A stretch of 64,000 nt of DNA from Ignavibacteriota bacterium (GCA_016713565.1 JADJOX010000008.1:862915-926914), one strand, 5' to 3'. Shown: positions 27,905 to 37,656, counted from the first letter of the stretch. Program-made: numbers and translations. Notes: generated by a model not told the origin, from the sequence alone.

Positions 27905-29305
27905 TTATTTTTTATCCAAATTATTTTCGTCGTCAATATCGTCTTCAAAATTATCAGCTAAATCATCGTAAACATCCTGTACGGATTTTTCATCATTATT
28001 CTTTTTCGGAATCTCAACTTTAATCTCATTTAACTGATTTATCTCATCTAATTTTTTATTCTTTTTATAAATTATATAAACAGTTACCAATATTATTAAT
28101 GCTAATAAAACAATAATGCCATAAATAAAAATTGATTTTGAACCGCCGAGAGAGTGTTTCCATTCATCAATTTTCTTATCAATATTATTTAGTTGCTCTT
28201 TACTAACCAAATTATTATTTAGTAAAATGGTTGCCCATTTTGTTTTTATTATATCATTCCAAACATTTTCCGAAAAGAAAATAAATTCATTATCATCATT
28301 TACGCCAAGTTTATTCGCGTTGTCTATTTTTCTTTCAATGTAAGCAATAATTGTAGACTCAAATTCTTTCCCGTTGGAAAAGAAAGGCATATTGATATTG
28401 TTCGTTTTAAATTCTTCGTGAATGGCTCTGAAAACGGCTTTGTCTATTGATTTATTCCAATTAACTATTTGAGTGTCTATCTGTGCCAATTTATCTTTAT
28501 TTTCAGGATCAGCGGAATAAATACTGAACAATTTTGGACCAAAGTGCTGCCATCTATCTTGGAATTGCCCATATTCATTTTTTAAAACATTTAAATCGTC
28601 TGACGTAAGTACACTCGCATTTAGAAAGTCAATATTATCTGAAACCAAGTTGCTTATATTGTCAATCAAACCTGTACTTTTTAGTTTTGTTTTTATTCCT
28701 TTCAATTCAGCGTCGTCTAATGATTCTAATTTATGCTCCGCCGACATAAAAATATTATCCATAATCTCTTTGATCAGAGTATCTCTTTGAGCAATACCTT
28801 GACGAAGACCGAAAATAACTTTATTCAGAGAATCTATTTTTGCTTTTGTTTTCCCGAAGCCTGATTTCATTGATCGAAGTTCGGACATCAATTTAACATT
28901 TGTGTTTCGCAGAGCATTAATTTCTTCGGTCAATTTTGCGAGTTCATCGGAAACTTGTTCAAAATTCGTTTGCAAAGTTGTTACTTGAGTATTTAAGTTT
29001 GATATTTCATCAACTTTCTTTCTCGAATAATCTATTTTGCTTTCAAGAGTTTTGAAAGATGCGTCAAAATTACTTGGATATAAAGCTCGATTTAGAAGTT
29101 CTTTATTTCCTTTGAATTCACTCTTAAATTCTTCAATTTCTTTCTCAATTTGATCTAATTCGTCGGGGGTTTTAGCGTATTCAATCGCAATTTCAAATGA
29201 TCTTTGTCTGCTTTTAAATTCTTGAGTAATTCTAAAATCGGATTGCGTGAAAACATTTGAACTCAAAAATAAAACAAATACGAAAAAAGCTAAATATTTA
29301 GCCAA
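27905..29305 (-). CDS. Exported coiled-coil protein with C-terminal membrane anchor
   Basis: 466 residues. Signal peptide ending SSNVFTQ, then a long coiled coil (about residues 45-190, rich in K/E/L heptads such as NTQVTTLQTNFEQVSDELAKL), a helical middle domain, a membrane helix at about 393-417 (IYGIIVLLALIILVTVYII) and an acidic cytoplasmic tail (DDLADNFEDDIDDENN). This type I topology with a periplasmic coiled coil suits an envelope scaffold. No family is recognised. It starts 2 bp after a small lipoprotein gene ends and is probably translated with it. Confidence 0.72.
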   Translation of the reverse strand: MAKYLAFFVFVLFLSSNVFTQSDFRITQEFKSRQRSFEIAIEYAKTPDELDQIEKEIEEFKSEFKGNKELLNRALYPSNFDASFKTLESKIDYSRKKVDEISNLNTQVTTLQTNFEQVSDELAKLTEEINALRNTNVKLMSELRSMKSGFGKTKAKIDSLNKVIFGLRQGIAQRDTLIKEIMDNIFMSAEHKLESLDDAELKGIKTKLKSTGLIDNISNLVSDNIDFLNASVLTSDDLNVLKNEYGQFQDRWQHFGPKLFSIYSADPENKDKLAQIDTQIVNWNKSIDKAVFRAIHEEFKTNNINMPFFSNGKEFESTIIAYIERKIDNANKLGVNDDNEFIFFSENVWNDIIKTKWATILLNNNLVSKEQLNNIDKKIDEWKHSLGGSKSIFIYGIIVLLALIILVTVYIIYKKNKKLDEINQLNEIKVEIPKKNNDEKSVQDVYDDLADNFEDDIDDENNLDKK

Positions 29306-29307
29306 TT

Positions 29308-29751
29308 TTATTCTCCTTTTATTCCGTCAGAAGTTAAAAATGCAAGATGCTTCTCGCCTTCAAGAAGTTCAATAAACGGTGCCCGCTGATTAAATGCGGG
29401 AAGATCTAGTCCGAAATCAGAAACCTTTATTTTGTTTTCTAACTCAAAAGTTCCGTCAACAACATTAAATACATAAACATTTTTAAATCCGGCGGCAACC
29501 ATATAATAAAAACCTTTTGTATCACGTATTATTCTAACGGATTCTTTTTTATAGGATTTTGCATCTTCTTTTTCTTCTAAAAATAGCCCTTTAACATTAG
29601 CGGTAAATGAAAATCTTGCGTCGCTTACATTTCCATCGTCAGAAATATCAAGAACACTTTCAACTGGCCAGGCAAAATCCACAGGTTCCATTACAAACTT
29701 GCAGCAGCCGAAAAAACTTGCCAATAAAATAAAAATTACAATTTTTTTCAT
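29308..29751 (-). CDS. Small lipoprotein, upstream partner of coiled-coil gene
   Basis: 147 residues with a lipobox-like end of the signal peptide (ASFFGCC at about residues 12-18) and a predicted beta-rich mature domain (SVRIIRDTKGFYYMVAAGF, VYVFNVVDGTF) ending acidic. A lipidated protein anchored in the periplasm or outer membrane is likely. I recognise no family. It is 2 bp upstream of the coiled-coil protein on the same strand, which suggests that the two act as a pair. Confidence 0.65.
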   Translation of the reverse strand: MKKIVIFILLASFFGCCKFVMEPVDFAWPVESVLDISDDGNVSDARFSFTANVKGLFLEEKEDAKSYKKESVRIIRDTKGFYYMVAAGFKNVYVFNVVDGTFELENKIKVSDFGLDLPAFNQRAPFIELLEGEKHLAFLTSDGIKGE

Positions 29752-29913
29752 ATTTCCCTAAAATTATTTAATAATAACTGAAATGATAAATTCTAAAGAT
29801 TTGCTATGTATAAATTTAATTGTATTATATTAATAAACAAAATTAAAAATAGTGTTAAATGAATATATAATATTTCGATAATAAGAAATAAAATTCTACT
29901 TAAGAGCCATAAG

Positions 29914-30663
29914 TTGATTGAAAATAAAGATATAAATAATGACGATTCGTTAGAAAAATTGCTTATTTTGGAAGAAGCAAAGCGTCTGAAAACCATATTT
30001 TTGGATAATATGAGTCATGAACTGCGCACGCCAATCACCGTAATTTTGGGTTATGCGGGAATTCTTTATGAAGAAATTAAAGATCCTGATCTCAAAGAAA
30101 TGGCTGAAATTATACTTAAAAGCAGTAATAGATTAACCGAAGCGTTGAATTTGTTGTTGGATCAATCGGATGTCGCTTCTGAAAGGTTAAAAGTTGAATT
30201 GAAGGAAGAAAATCTTTGCGATTTTCTTAAAGAAACCTATAATGTGTACAAACCTATTACTGAAGATAAGGGTTTGATTTTGAATTATAATAATAAATTG
30301 GATTTTGCAAAATGCTCAATCGATAGAAAAATGTTCACAAAAGTTTCAAATAATCTGCTTAATAATGCGATTAAATTTACGGAAAAGGGAAGTATTACAA
30401 TTACATTGGACATGGATAGTGAAAAAAAATTCTATATAATAGATTTTGAAGATACCGGAATCGGAATTGCCGAGGATAAACTTTCATTAATTTTTGAAGC
30501 TTTTCGACAAGTAAGTGAAGGAATGAATAGAATTTACCAAGGAATTGGTTTGGGTTTATCAGTTTCTAAAAAATTTGTAGAACTTATGAACGGCGATTTG
30601 ACTGTTAAAAGTACGCCAAACGTTGGAACAACTTTTACTATTAAAATACCAACAATTAATTAA
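29914..30663 (+). CDS. Orphan soluble histidine kinase (HisKA-HATPase_c)
   Basis: 249 residues with no sensor or membrane domain: a short acidic N-terminus, HisKA with H35 in MSHELRTPITVILGYAGIL, and HATPase_c with N box (NNLLNNAIKFTEKG), G1 (DTGIGIAEDK), F (FEAFRQVS) and G2 (GIGLGLSVSKK) boxes. TTG is taken as the start because no ATG precedes the H box in frame; this start is uncertain. No response regulator is adjacent. The last 8 bp overlap the convergent YkvA-family gene. Output partner unknown. Confidence 0.85.
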   Translation: MIENKDINNDDSLEKLLILEEAKRLKTIFLDNMSHELRTPITVILGYAGILYEEIKDPDLKEMAEIILKSSNRLTEALNLLLDQSDVASERLKVELKEENLCDFLKETYNVYKPITEDKGLILNYNNKLDFAKCSIDRKMFTKVSNNLLNNAIKFTEKGSITITLDMDSEKKFYIIDFEDTGIGIAEDKLSLIFEAFRQVSEGMNRIYQGIGLGLSVSKKFVELMNGDLTVKSTPNVGTTFTIKIPTIN

Positions 30664-31093
30664 ATTTTCCTTTAAGTTTATCCCAAATACCTTTCCCAAT
30701 TAAATTATCAACATTTATTAAAATTTTCTTAATAACTATCAAAATATCAACATCCCCAGCCCAATGTTTTTTTACAATTTGCGGATCAATGGAATTAATC
30801 ATTTCGTTTAAGATAAAAGCGGCAATCGCAATATCATCTAAGTAACCGATCGGTCCCAAGAAAATTTCAGGCATTAAATCAATTGGTGAAATAAAATAAG
30901 CTACCGCGGATACTAATTTTAATTTTTTATTTTGCGGAACTTCCGGGTCTTGAATTAATTTTATCATTAAATAAAATATATCCGGAACAAGCATTATAAA
31001 TTCACGCCACTTATGATTTAAGTTTGCTTTTTCATCAAGCCAAATTGAAATATTTGATCTAAGCTTTTTGTAATATTTTTCTTCTTTGTTCAT
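30656..31093 (-). CDS. YkvA family protein (DUF1232)
   Basis: 145 residues. The central DUF1232 motif AVAYFISPIDLMPEIF followed by GPIGYLDDIAIAAFIL is clear; flanks are charged helices. The family is widespread, small and functionally uncharacterised, probably membrane-associated through the central hydrophobic stretch. It lies 9 bp downstream of sthA on the same strand and so is likely co-transcribed with it. Confidence 0.88.
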   Translation of the reverse strand: MNKEEKYYKKLRSNISIWLDEKANLNHKWREFIMLVPDIFYLMIKLIQDPEVPQNKKLKLVSAVAYFISPIDLMPEIFLGPIGYLDDIAIAAFILNEMINSIDPQIVKKHWAGDVDILIVIKKILINVDNLIGKGIWDKLKGKFN

Positions 31094-31102
31094 TTTAATA
31101 AA

Positions 31103-32473
31103 TCATTTTTTAATTCTATTTATGCCGTTTAATGCCGCAACTCTATATGCCTCTGCCATAGTAGGGTAATTGAAAGTAGTATTTATAAAATACATTAGAG
31201 TATTTGCTTTTCCTTCTTGAGTTAAAATAGCTTGACCAATATGAATTATCTCCGCGGCTCCATAACCGAAACAATGAACGCCGAGAATTTCCAAAGTTTC
31301 TCTATGAAATAAAAGTTTTAACATTCCGGTGGTTCTGCCGGTTATTTGTGCCCGCGCTAAATGTTTAAATAATGAATGCCCAACTTCATACGGTATTTTC
31401 TTTTCTGTCAATTCCTTTTCTGTAAGTCCAACTGAACTGATTTCAGGAATTGTATAAATTCCTGTTGGGATAAATTCTATTAGTTTATGTTCGCAAAAAC
31501 CTTTTACCAAATGTGTCGCCGCAAATCTGCCTTGATCGTAAGCTGCGCTTGCCAAACTTGGATATCCAATTACATCGCCAACAGCATATATATGAGGATG
31601 TGCGGTTTGAAAATTTTCGTTAACTTCAATTGAACCGCGGACATTTCCTTTAATACCAATATTTTCCAAACGTAACGTATCCGAATTGCCGGTTCTGCCT
31701 TGAGCCCATAATAAGTAATCAGTTCTAATCTGCTTATTTGATTTAAGATAAACTGTAACTCCTTCGTCGTCGGCTTCAACTTTTTCATATTCTTCGTTAT
31801 TCCGAATCAATACTCCGTTTTCCCTTAAATGATAGGCTAAAGCGTCGATTATTTCGTCATCCAAAAATGTTAATAATTGACTTCTATTATTTATCAAATT
31901 AACTTTGATCATCAAGCCTCTGAATATCGATGCGTATTCACAGCCCACAACGCCGGCGCCGTAAATAGTTATGCTTCTAGGATTATCTTCAATATTTAAT
32001 ATTGAATCGCTATCTAAAATTCTGGGATGATTAAAATCAACATCCGGCGGGTGATATGGACGAGATCCTGTTGCGATAACAAAGTAATCCGCAGAATATT
32101 TTTTCTTTGAACCGGATTCATTAATTACCAAAATATTATGTTCGTCAACAAACTCAGCAGTACCGTCTAAAATTTCTACTCTATTTCTCTCATAAAAACT
32201 TTTTCTAAGCTGATATTGCTGGTTTACAATTTTTTCTGTTGATTTTAAAATTGTCTGATAAGAAATATCTTTGAGAGATTCTGTATCAGAAATTATTTGA
32301 CTTGTATGACGTAAAGCTTTACTTGGTATTGTGCCTTTGTGAGTGCAGTTTCCGCCTATATTAAAGAACTTATCGCACATAGCGACTTTCTTACCTTCTT
32401 TTGTTGCTTTCATCGCAGCGCCTTCGCCGCCGGGACCGCTTCCGATTACAATAAGATCAAAGTGATTTGACAT
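31103..32473 (-). CDS. sthA: Si-specific NAD(P)+ transhydrogenase (soluble transhydrogenase)
   Basis: 456 residues of the FAD-dependent pyridine nucleotide-disulfide oxidoreductase fold: N-terminal FAD motif VIGSGPGGEGAAMKA, GGNCTHKGTIPSKALRH where the second redox cysteine of lipoamide dehydrogenase is replaced (CTHKGT, the SthA mark), NAD(P) motif GAGVVGCEYASIF, AVGDVIGYPSLASAAYDQGR and a C-terminal dimer domain. SthA exchanges hydride between NADPH and NAD+ in the cytoplasm, balancing the two pools. The sequence matches SthA rather than Lpd because the CxxxxC pair is broken. Confidence 0.95.
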   Translation of the reverse strand: MSNHFDLIVIGSGPGGEGAAMKATKEGKKVAMCDKFFNIGGNCTHKGTIPSKALRHTSQIISDTESLKDISYQTILKSTEKIVNQQYQLRKSFYERNRVEILDGTAEFVDEHNILVINESGSKKKYSADYFVIATGSRPYHPPDVDFNHPRILDSDSILNIEDNPRSITIYGAGVVGCEYASIFRGLMIKVNLINNRSQLLTFLDDEIIDALAYHLRENGVLIRNNEEYEKVEADDEGVTVYLKSNKQIRTDYLLWAQGRTGNSDTLRLENIGIKGNVRGSIEVNENFQTAHPHIYAVGDVIGYPSLASAAYDQGRFAATHLVKGFCEHKLIEFIPTGIYTIPEISSVGLTEKELTEKKIPYEVGHSLFKHLARAQITGRTTGMLKLLFHRETLEILGVHCFGYGAAEIIHIGQAILTQEGKANTLMYFINTTFNYPTMAEAYRVAALNGINRIKK

Positions 32474-32492
32474 TTTTTCATTCTATTTAGTT

Positions 32493-34121
32493 TTATTTTA
32501 GTACCATCATTTTTTTTGATAACATTCCAAAGTCGGTTTTAATTGTGTAAACATAAACTCCGCTTGTTAAATTTGATGAATCAAAATTATAATTGTGTAA
32601 ACCATTTTGCAAATTTATTCTATTTAAAATTACGCCGCATTCCTCACCCAAGGAATTATATATTCTTAGATCCACAATTCCCGCTTTAGGCAAATAAAAT
32701 GAAATATTGGTCGATGGATTAAAAGGATTGGGATAATTTTGTTCTAAATAAAATTCATCTTTAATAAAATTATTTTTTACAGAAACACTTTCTTTTTTAA
32801 GATCTAAAATCACAATCGGGAATCTTTCACACGTTGCGCCGTTTGTATAAAGTACTTCTAATTCAGGATCAGAATCTATGTTTGCCAATGATACAATATC
32901 ATATCTACCGGGATTGACCGATGGATAAAGAGAATCTATTACGGAAATATGATAATTATTGGAATCTGTAATTTCTCCGCCTTGATATTCCATTCTTAAA
33001 ATTGCCACACTCGGATTTGTTGCACGAGTTCCGAAAATAAAATCTAATTTTCCGTCGTTATCTAAATCACCAAATGCATCATGACCGCCGTTAATCCTTC
33101 CTTCCGTAGAAATTAATTTTGCAAAGTTCGCTATTATGTGAGTTTCTAATTCGCTTGATTCATTTTCTTCAATAAGCAAAACTTTATTTTGAATATTTGT
33201 GCTATCTAATTGCCATCCGCCAATAACAATTTCTTCTTTTCCGTCTTGGTTTAAATCAACGGTGTTTGAAGATTTCCAAGATCCGCCTGGAATTACATTT
33301 TTTACATTCTGCAATATTGAGTATGATCCGTTTTCATATTTTACGGGAGTAACGCTTCCATCGGAGTGAAATAAATAAATAGTTTTCCCAATTCTTGCAA
33401 TATCGTAAATTGCGCTTTCAGCTAAAGTACTACCCAAACCGGAAAATTCCATTTCCCAAACTTCGCTGCCGTTTCCATTATCCGGAATATTTGAAACCGA
33501 AACTATTCCGAATCTATAATTCACTTCGCGGTCCGCAAAAATTAATTCTTCTTTTCCATCATCATCGATATCATTAAGGAAAAATCTAAATGGTCTTACT
33601 TCAAAACTTTCCTGATCTGTAATTGTCCATTTTGCGCTTGGTGTTTCAAATCCAAAATTTAGCTTACCAAGTTTATCATTCCCGTTTGCTTCCCAAACCA
33701 TAATTCTAACCGGGTTATAATTATTTTCTGTAAAATTATTTGCCGGTGCCCAAATTATTTCTTTTTTCCCGTCTTTATCCCAATCGCCGTATGTAATAGG
33801 CGCCCAGCTGTTCTGCTGAACTATATCGCGGCTGTATTCATCCCAGACCAATTGCCATTGTGTTCCGTCGTGCTCATATTTGTAAATTCTTGGAATTAAT
33901 TCATTACCGCCGAAATCATTCATATTATTTACAGCATAAATTTCCAACTTTGAATCATTATCAAAATCAACTCCAGCTATTATTTCACCAAATCCGCAAT
34001 TTTCAATTTCCGGTACCAAAATGCTGTCTATTCTAACAAATTCATCATTTTGAGAATGTATACTAATTTTAAAAAATAACACGGCAAAAATTGTTAAACA
34101 AAAACTTAAATTGTTTTTCAT
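32493..34121 (-). CDS. Secreted FG-GAP/VCBS-repeat protein with T9SS sorting domain
   Basis: 542 residues: signal peptide (cleavage near SIHSQ), several FG-GAP-like repeats carrying calcium-binding-like DxDxDG loops (FDNDSKLE, DWDKDGKKE, DDIDDDGKEE, DLNQDGKEE, DLDNDGKLDF), and a type IX sorting domain beginning LEQNYPNPFNPSTN and ending SKKMMVLK. A surface or secreted protein is expected; the propeller repeats in relatives often bind partners or polymers. Substrate unknown. It stands alone with AT-rich spacers on both sides. Confidence 0.9.
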   Translation of the reverse strand: MKNNLSFCLTIFAVLFFKISIHSQNDEFVRIDSILVPEIENCGFGEIIAGVDFDNDSKLEIYAVNNMNDFGGNELIPRIYKYEHDGTQWQLVWDEYSRDIVQQNSWAPITYGDWDKDGKKEIIWAPANNFTENNYNPVRIMVWEANGNDKLGKLNFGFETPSAKWTITDQESFEVRPFRFFLNDIDDDGKEELIFADREVNYRFGIVSVSNIPDNGNGSEVWEMEFSGLGSTLAESAIYDIARIGKTIYLFHSDGSVTPVKYENGSYSILQNVKNVIPGGSWKSSNTVDLNQDGKEEIVIGGWQLDSTNIQNKVLLIEENESSELETHIIANFAKLISTEGRINGGHDAFGDLDNDGKLDFIFGTRATNPSVAILRMEYQGGEITDSNNYHISVIDSLYPSVNPGRYDIVSLANIDSDPELEVLYTNGATCERFPIVILDLKKESVSVKNNFIKDEFYLEQNYPNPFNPSTNISFYLPKAGIVDLRIYNSLGEECGVILNRINLQNGLHNYNFDSSNLTSGVYVYTIKTDFGMLSKKMMVLK

Positions 34122-34200
34122 TTTAAATTCCTATTTAAAGATTGCGAAATTAGTTTGCTATTGGTTAGAATATATTAAAAAAAAGAGTTTGAACAAAAAA

Positions 34201-34812
34201 TTATTTAACTTTTTCTGCTTCTTCAACCCAAAGAATTTCGCAAGCGCCGTTTCCTGTGTCGTACCTTGAAGTTGAACTTTTCCAAATAAAATTTGAATCT
34301 TTATCTTTTACATTAACAAGATATCCTTTAAGTCTTACAATATTGCCTACTACAAATTCTTCAATTTGGTCAGTTATATTTTCATTGGCTGGAATAATAT
34401 GAATATTGGAACTGCTTATTTCAATCTCTTTTCTTGGAATTGGAAAATTTTTTGTTCGCCATACATACCAGCGATGCTGCTGCTTAATTTCAAGTTGATC
34501 AACAACAAATTGGTCCGACATTTTTACCCATCCGACGGCGATATCAATAGGACAAAATCCGCTCATCTTATCAGTACTGTATTGTTTGATACTTAGTACT
34601 TTGCACGTAATTTCAAATTCGGCAACGGCAAAAAATTTATAGTGATTGTAAAACCAAGTTTTTGATTCGTTTGTTTTATTTTGAGTGGGTGAGTTTGGAG
34701 CTAAAATTCCATCCGGTTGTTTTATTTCCGAAGTATGAAAAAAATAATAAAGTCCGGCAATAAATATTACCGGACCAAGAATTTTTAAAATTTTATTCAA
34801 TTCAATTTGCAA
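34201..34812 (-). CDS. Hypothetical single-pass membrane protein
   Basis: 203 residues: one N-terminal hydrophobic helix (ILKILGPVIFIAGLYYFF) as signal anchor, then a periplasmic domain with mostly beta structure (FEITCKVLSIKQYS, VVGNIVRLKGYLVNV) containing three cysteines. No family is recognised. It overlaps the end of the FKBP lipoprotein gene by 11 bp on the same strand, so translational coupling is likely and the two may be functionally linked. Confidence 0.65.
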   Translation of the reverse strand: MQIELNKILKILGPVIFIAGLYYFFHTSEIKQPDGILAPNSPTQNKTNESKTWFYNHYKFFAVAEFEITCKVLSIKQYSTDKMSGFCPIDIAVGWVKMSDQFVVDQLEIKQQHRWYVWRTKNFPIPRKEIEISSSNIHIIPANENITDQIEEFVVGNIVRLKGYLVNVKDKDSNFIWKSSTSRYDTGNGACEILWVEEAEKVK

Positions 34813-35497
34813 TTTCCATTAATTCCATTTCAAAAATCAAAGCTGCATTTGGACCAATGACCGGACCGCTTCCTCTTTCGCCGTAAGCTAAATCAGCAGG
34901 AATATAAACTTCCCATTTATCACCGACTTTCATAAGCTGTAAGATCTCAGTCCATCCTTTAATAACATTTGTCAAATTGGTTTCATAAGGAGCGCCGCGT
35001 TTGTAAGAGCTGTCAAATTCACTTCCATCCAATAATCTGCCAGCGTAATGAACTTTAACTTTGCTGCTTAATTTTGGAGTGACGCCTGTTCCGCTTTTTA
35101 GAACTTTATATTGCAAACCATTAGGAAGGGTGGTAACACCTTCTTTCGTTTTATTTTGAGCAAAAAAAGCATCCGCTTCGGCTTTATTTTTTTCTGCTAA
35201 TTCCTTGCTCTTTTTTTGTTGTTTTAAAATCATTTCTGTTTGGAATTTCTGCATAACTGCTTGCAGTTCAGCATCTGTTAATTTGCATGTATCAGCAATT
35301 CCATCTTTTATTCCGGCAAGAAAAATATCAGGTTCTATTGTAATTTCCTGCTTTTGTAAATTCGAGCCGATATCAAATCCAATGCTGTAGCTTACTGAGT
35401 CGGTCAAATTTTTCATGTTTGGTTTAGAATTTTCTGTTTGACTGCATGCTGTTATAGAAAAAAACAATAACAATGGAAAAATTAAGATTTTTTTCAT
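34802..35497 (-). CDS. FKBP-type peptidyl-prolyl isomerase, lipoprotein
   Basis: 231 residues. The signal peptide ends in ITACSQ (lipobox Cys about 18). An FkpA-N-like helical dimerisation domain (YSIGFDIGSNLQKQEI to KELAEKNKAEADAFF) precedes the FKBP catalytic domain (VKVHYAGRLLDGSEFDSSYKRG, VIKGWTEILQLMKVGDKWEVYIPADLAYGERG, ending ALIFEMELMEI; quoted in parts). Layout matches periplasmic FkpA/Mip isomerases, which aid envelope-protein folding. Confidence 0.93.
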   Translation of the reverse strand: MKKILIFPLLLFFSITACSQTENSKPNMKNLTDSVSYSIGFDIGSNLQKQEITIEPDIFLAGIKDGIADTCKLTDAELQAVMQKFQTEMILKQQKKSKELAEKNKAEADAFFAQNKTKEGVTTLPNGLQYKVLKSGTGVTPKLSSKVKVHYAGRLLDGSEFDSSYKRGAPYETNLTNVIKGWTEILQLMKVGDKWEVYIPADLAYGERGSGPVIGPNAALIFEMELMEIAN

Positions 35498-35566
35498 TTT
35501 TAATCCTTATAATATTAGATCGTTTTAAAAAATTTTGAACGGAAAGTTACGGTTAATTTAAATAGA

Positions 35567-36826
35567 ATGAAAATTTTCAAAGAAAATAATTTAGGTAAGA
35601 ACAGCATAAAATATCATTTAATTGATACAATAAAATTAGCAATTCCGGTTTCAATTGGTCAATTGGGACACGTAATGCTTGGCGTTGTTGATAGTTTTAT
35701 GGTTGGCAGATTAGGAGCCGAGCCATTAGCCGCCGCGGCTTTGGCAAACGGATTATTTTTTTTTGTCATGGTTTTGGGTATTGGAATGAGCCATGCAATT
35801 ACAGTTCTCGTCGCGATTGCAAAAGGTGAAAACAATAATGCCTTTTGCGGCAGAATTTTACGACATTCTTTAATAGTAAATATTATCTTTTCCGTAATTT
35901 TAACGGTTCTTGTTATGATCTTTCAGACTTACCGTCAATTTGTTGAGGGACTTTCGCATACAAAACCGCCGATGTATATCGCAATAATTTCAAACTTTGT
36001 AAATTTTTTCGGCAACTGGGTTTTAATATACGGGAATTTAGGTTTCCCGACGTTAGGGTTAAATGGTGCAGGATATGCCACGTTAAGTACAAGAACATTT
36101 ATGGCAATTGCAATGATGTTTTTTGTATTAAAGAAACCGATTTATAAAGAATATGAACCAAATCTAAAATTTCGAGCATTTGATTTTTCCATTATAAAAA
36201 AAATACTAAGTATTGGTTTTCCAAGTGGAATTATGTACGCTTTTGAAGTCGGCGCGTTTGCTTTTGCGGCGGTAATTATCGGCTGGCTTGGAAGTGTTTC
36301 TTTAGCGGCTCATCAAATTGCAATTAATTTAGCAACAATTTCTTATATGGTTGTTCTGGGAATTTCTGCTGCCGCAACAATAAGAGTAGGGAATGCTTTA
36401 GGAAGAAAAAATTATATAAACTTAAAAAAAGCAGGATTTACCGCAATATTATTGGGCATGAGTTTTATGGGTTTATCCGGATTAATATTTATCTTATTTC
36501 ATAATATTCTTCCAACATATTATATTAACGATCAAAAAGTTATTGCTGCGGCTTCAACTCTAATAATTATTGCAGCTTTTTTTCAGCTTTCGGACGGTGT
36601 TCAGGCTGTCGGAATGGGCGTTTTGAAAGGAATTGCCGACGTAAAAATACCAATGATAATTACGCTGGTTTCTTACTGGGTAATAGGTTTGCCTTCCGGT
36701 TATTTTTTTGCGTTTATATTAAATTACGACATTATCGGGATTTGGATCGGATTATCCTTGGGATTAACCGCGGCGGCTGTTTTGTTTGTTTGGAGATTTT
36801 ATAGAAAACTAAAATTATTATCATGA
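35567..36826 (+). CDS. MATE family efflux transporter, apparent internal deletion
   Basis: 419 residues; NorM-type relatives have about 440-460. The N-terminal MATE repeat begins LAIPVSIGQLGHVMLGVVDSFMVGRLG and the C-terminal repeat starts near SIGFPSGIMYAFEVGAFAF. Between the helix ending SVILTVLVMI and the helix segment FQTYRQFVEGLSHTKPPM (both easily matched to NorM) the roughly 35 residues that normally form the fourth transmembrane helix and its loop are missing, with the frame kept. MATE carriers expel cationic drugs with sodium or protons. Whether this copy can fold is doubtful, or the assembly lost a segment at about 35915-35925. Confidence 0.9.
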   Translation: MKIFKENNLGKNSIKYHLIDTIKLAIPVSIGQLGHVMLGVVDSFMVGRLGAEPLAAAALANGLFFFVMVLGIGMSHAITVLVAIAKGENNNAFCGRILRHSLIVNIIFSVILTVLVMIFQTYRQFVEGLSHTKPPMYIAIISNFVNFFGNWVLIYGNLGFPTLGLNGAGYATLSTRTFMAIAMMFFVLKKPIYKEYEPNLKFRAFDFSIIKKILSIGFPSGIMYAFEVGAFAFAAVIIGWLGSVSLAAHQIAINLATISYMVVLGISAAATIRVGNALGRKNYINLKKAGFTAILLGMSFMGLSGLIFILFHNILPTYYINDQKVIAAASTLIIIAAFFQLSDGVQAVGMGVLKGIADVKIPMIITLVSYWVIGLPSGYFFAFILNYDIIGIWIGLSLGLTAAAVLFVWRFYRKLKLLS

Positions 36827-37030
36827 TTGATTTTTTTTTCGACAATAATTAAAAGCAATTTTTGGAATTTAATGAATTTTTGTTTGTAGTTTTATTGTGT
36901 CAATAATTTTTGAAATATTTTTTTATAACTGCAGTTTATTCTAGGTAAAATAAATTATATTCTTTTTTCAATTGTGATTTGAGCCTTAAAAATAAAATTC
37001 ATATTTTAGAAAAAATATTTGGAATAGCTT

Positions 37031-37465
37031 TTGGAAAAATTTGTTAAAAAAGGCGATACGGTAAAAGTGCATTATACCGGAAGTCTTGAAGATGGAAGTA
37101 TTTTTGATTCTTCAGAAAATAAAAAACCATTGAGATTCAAAGTCGGTTCCGGTCAAGTTATTCAAGGTTTTGATGAAGCTGTAATTGGTATGCAGATTGG
37201 TCATGAGAAAATAATTAATATTAACAGCGATAACGCGTACGGACCAAAAGTAAAAGAATTGGTTGTTAATGTTGAGCGGGAAAAATTTCCAAAAGATTTA
37301 GAATTAAAATTAAATAAACAATATAAAATTCCATACGAAGATGGAGAAATCAGAATTGTAAGAATTACAAATATTTCTGATAATATAATAGAATTAGACG
37401 GAAACCATCCTTTAGCTGGTGAAAATCTAACTTTTAAAATTACTCTTGTTGAAATTGAAAATTAA
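37031..37465 (+). CDS. SlyD-like FKBP-type peptidyl-prolyl isomerase
   Basis: 144 residues, cytoplasmic. The FKBP core begins VKKGDTVKVHYTGSLEDG and contains GSGQVIQGFDEAVIGMQIGHE; after NAYGP an insert-in-flap domain replaces the usual short loop, then the chain returns to the FKBP core with PLAGENLTFKITLVEIE. SlyD proteins combine isomerase and chaperone action; the His-rich metal-binding tail of E. coli SlyD is absent. The start is a TTG; no better ATG precedes the conserved lysines. It overlaps the convergent small gene at its 3' end by 4 bp. Confidence 0.9.
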   Translation: MEKFVKKGDTVKVHYTGSLEDGSIFDSSENKKPLRFKVGSGQVIQGFDEAVIGMQIGHEKIININSDNAYGPKVKELVVNVEREKFPKDLELKLNKQYKIPYEDGEIRIVRITNISDNIIELDGNHPLAGENLTFKITLVEIEN

Positions 37466-37656
37466 GCGTTCTCTACTTCTTCTTTTTTATCATTATCTTC
37501 AACAAATTTTTTAATGTCGTCCAAATATTCAAGAATTGCCTTTGCTTTATTCAATCCGAAAGTAAATGGATATTTAGTGCTTCCGGAAACCGGCAAAGAA
37601 ATTATTGCATTTCCCTTGTATTCGCCAACAGTTGCAGGTATTTTTGGGTCGCTCAT
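37462..37656 (-). CDS. Small hypothetical protein
   Basis: 64 residues starting MSDPKIPATVGEYKG; this second ATG has GGAG eight bases before it, whereas the ATG four codons upstream has no SD, so the shorter form is preferred. The N-terminal half may be two strands (NAIISLPVSG) and the C-terminal half an acidic helix (KAILEYLDDIKKFVED). The compact form with GKAKAILE-like helix suggests a small adaptor or uncharacterised fold; no family recognised. Confidence 0.6.
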   Translation of the reverse strand: MSDPKIPATVGEYKGNAIISLPVSGSTKYPFTFGLNKAKAILEYLDDIKKFVEDNDKKEEVENA

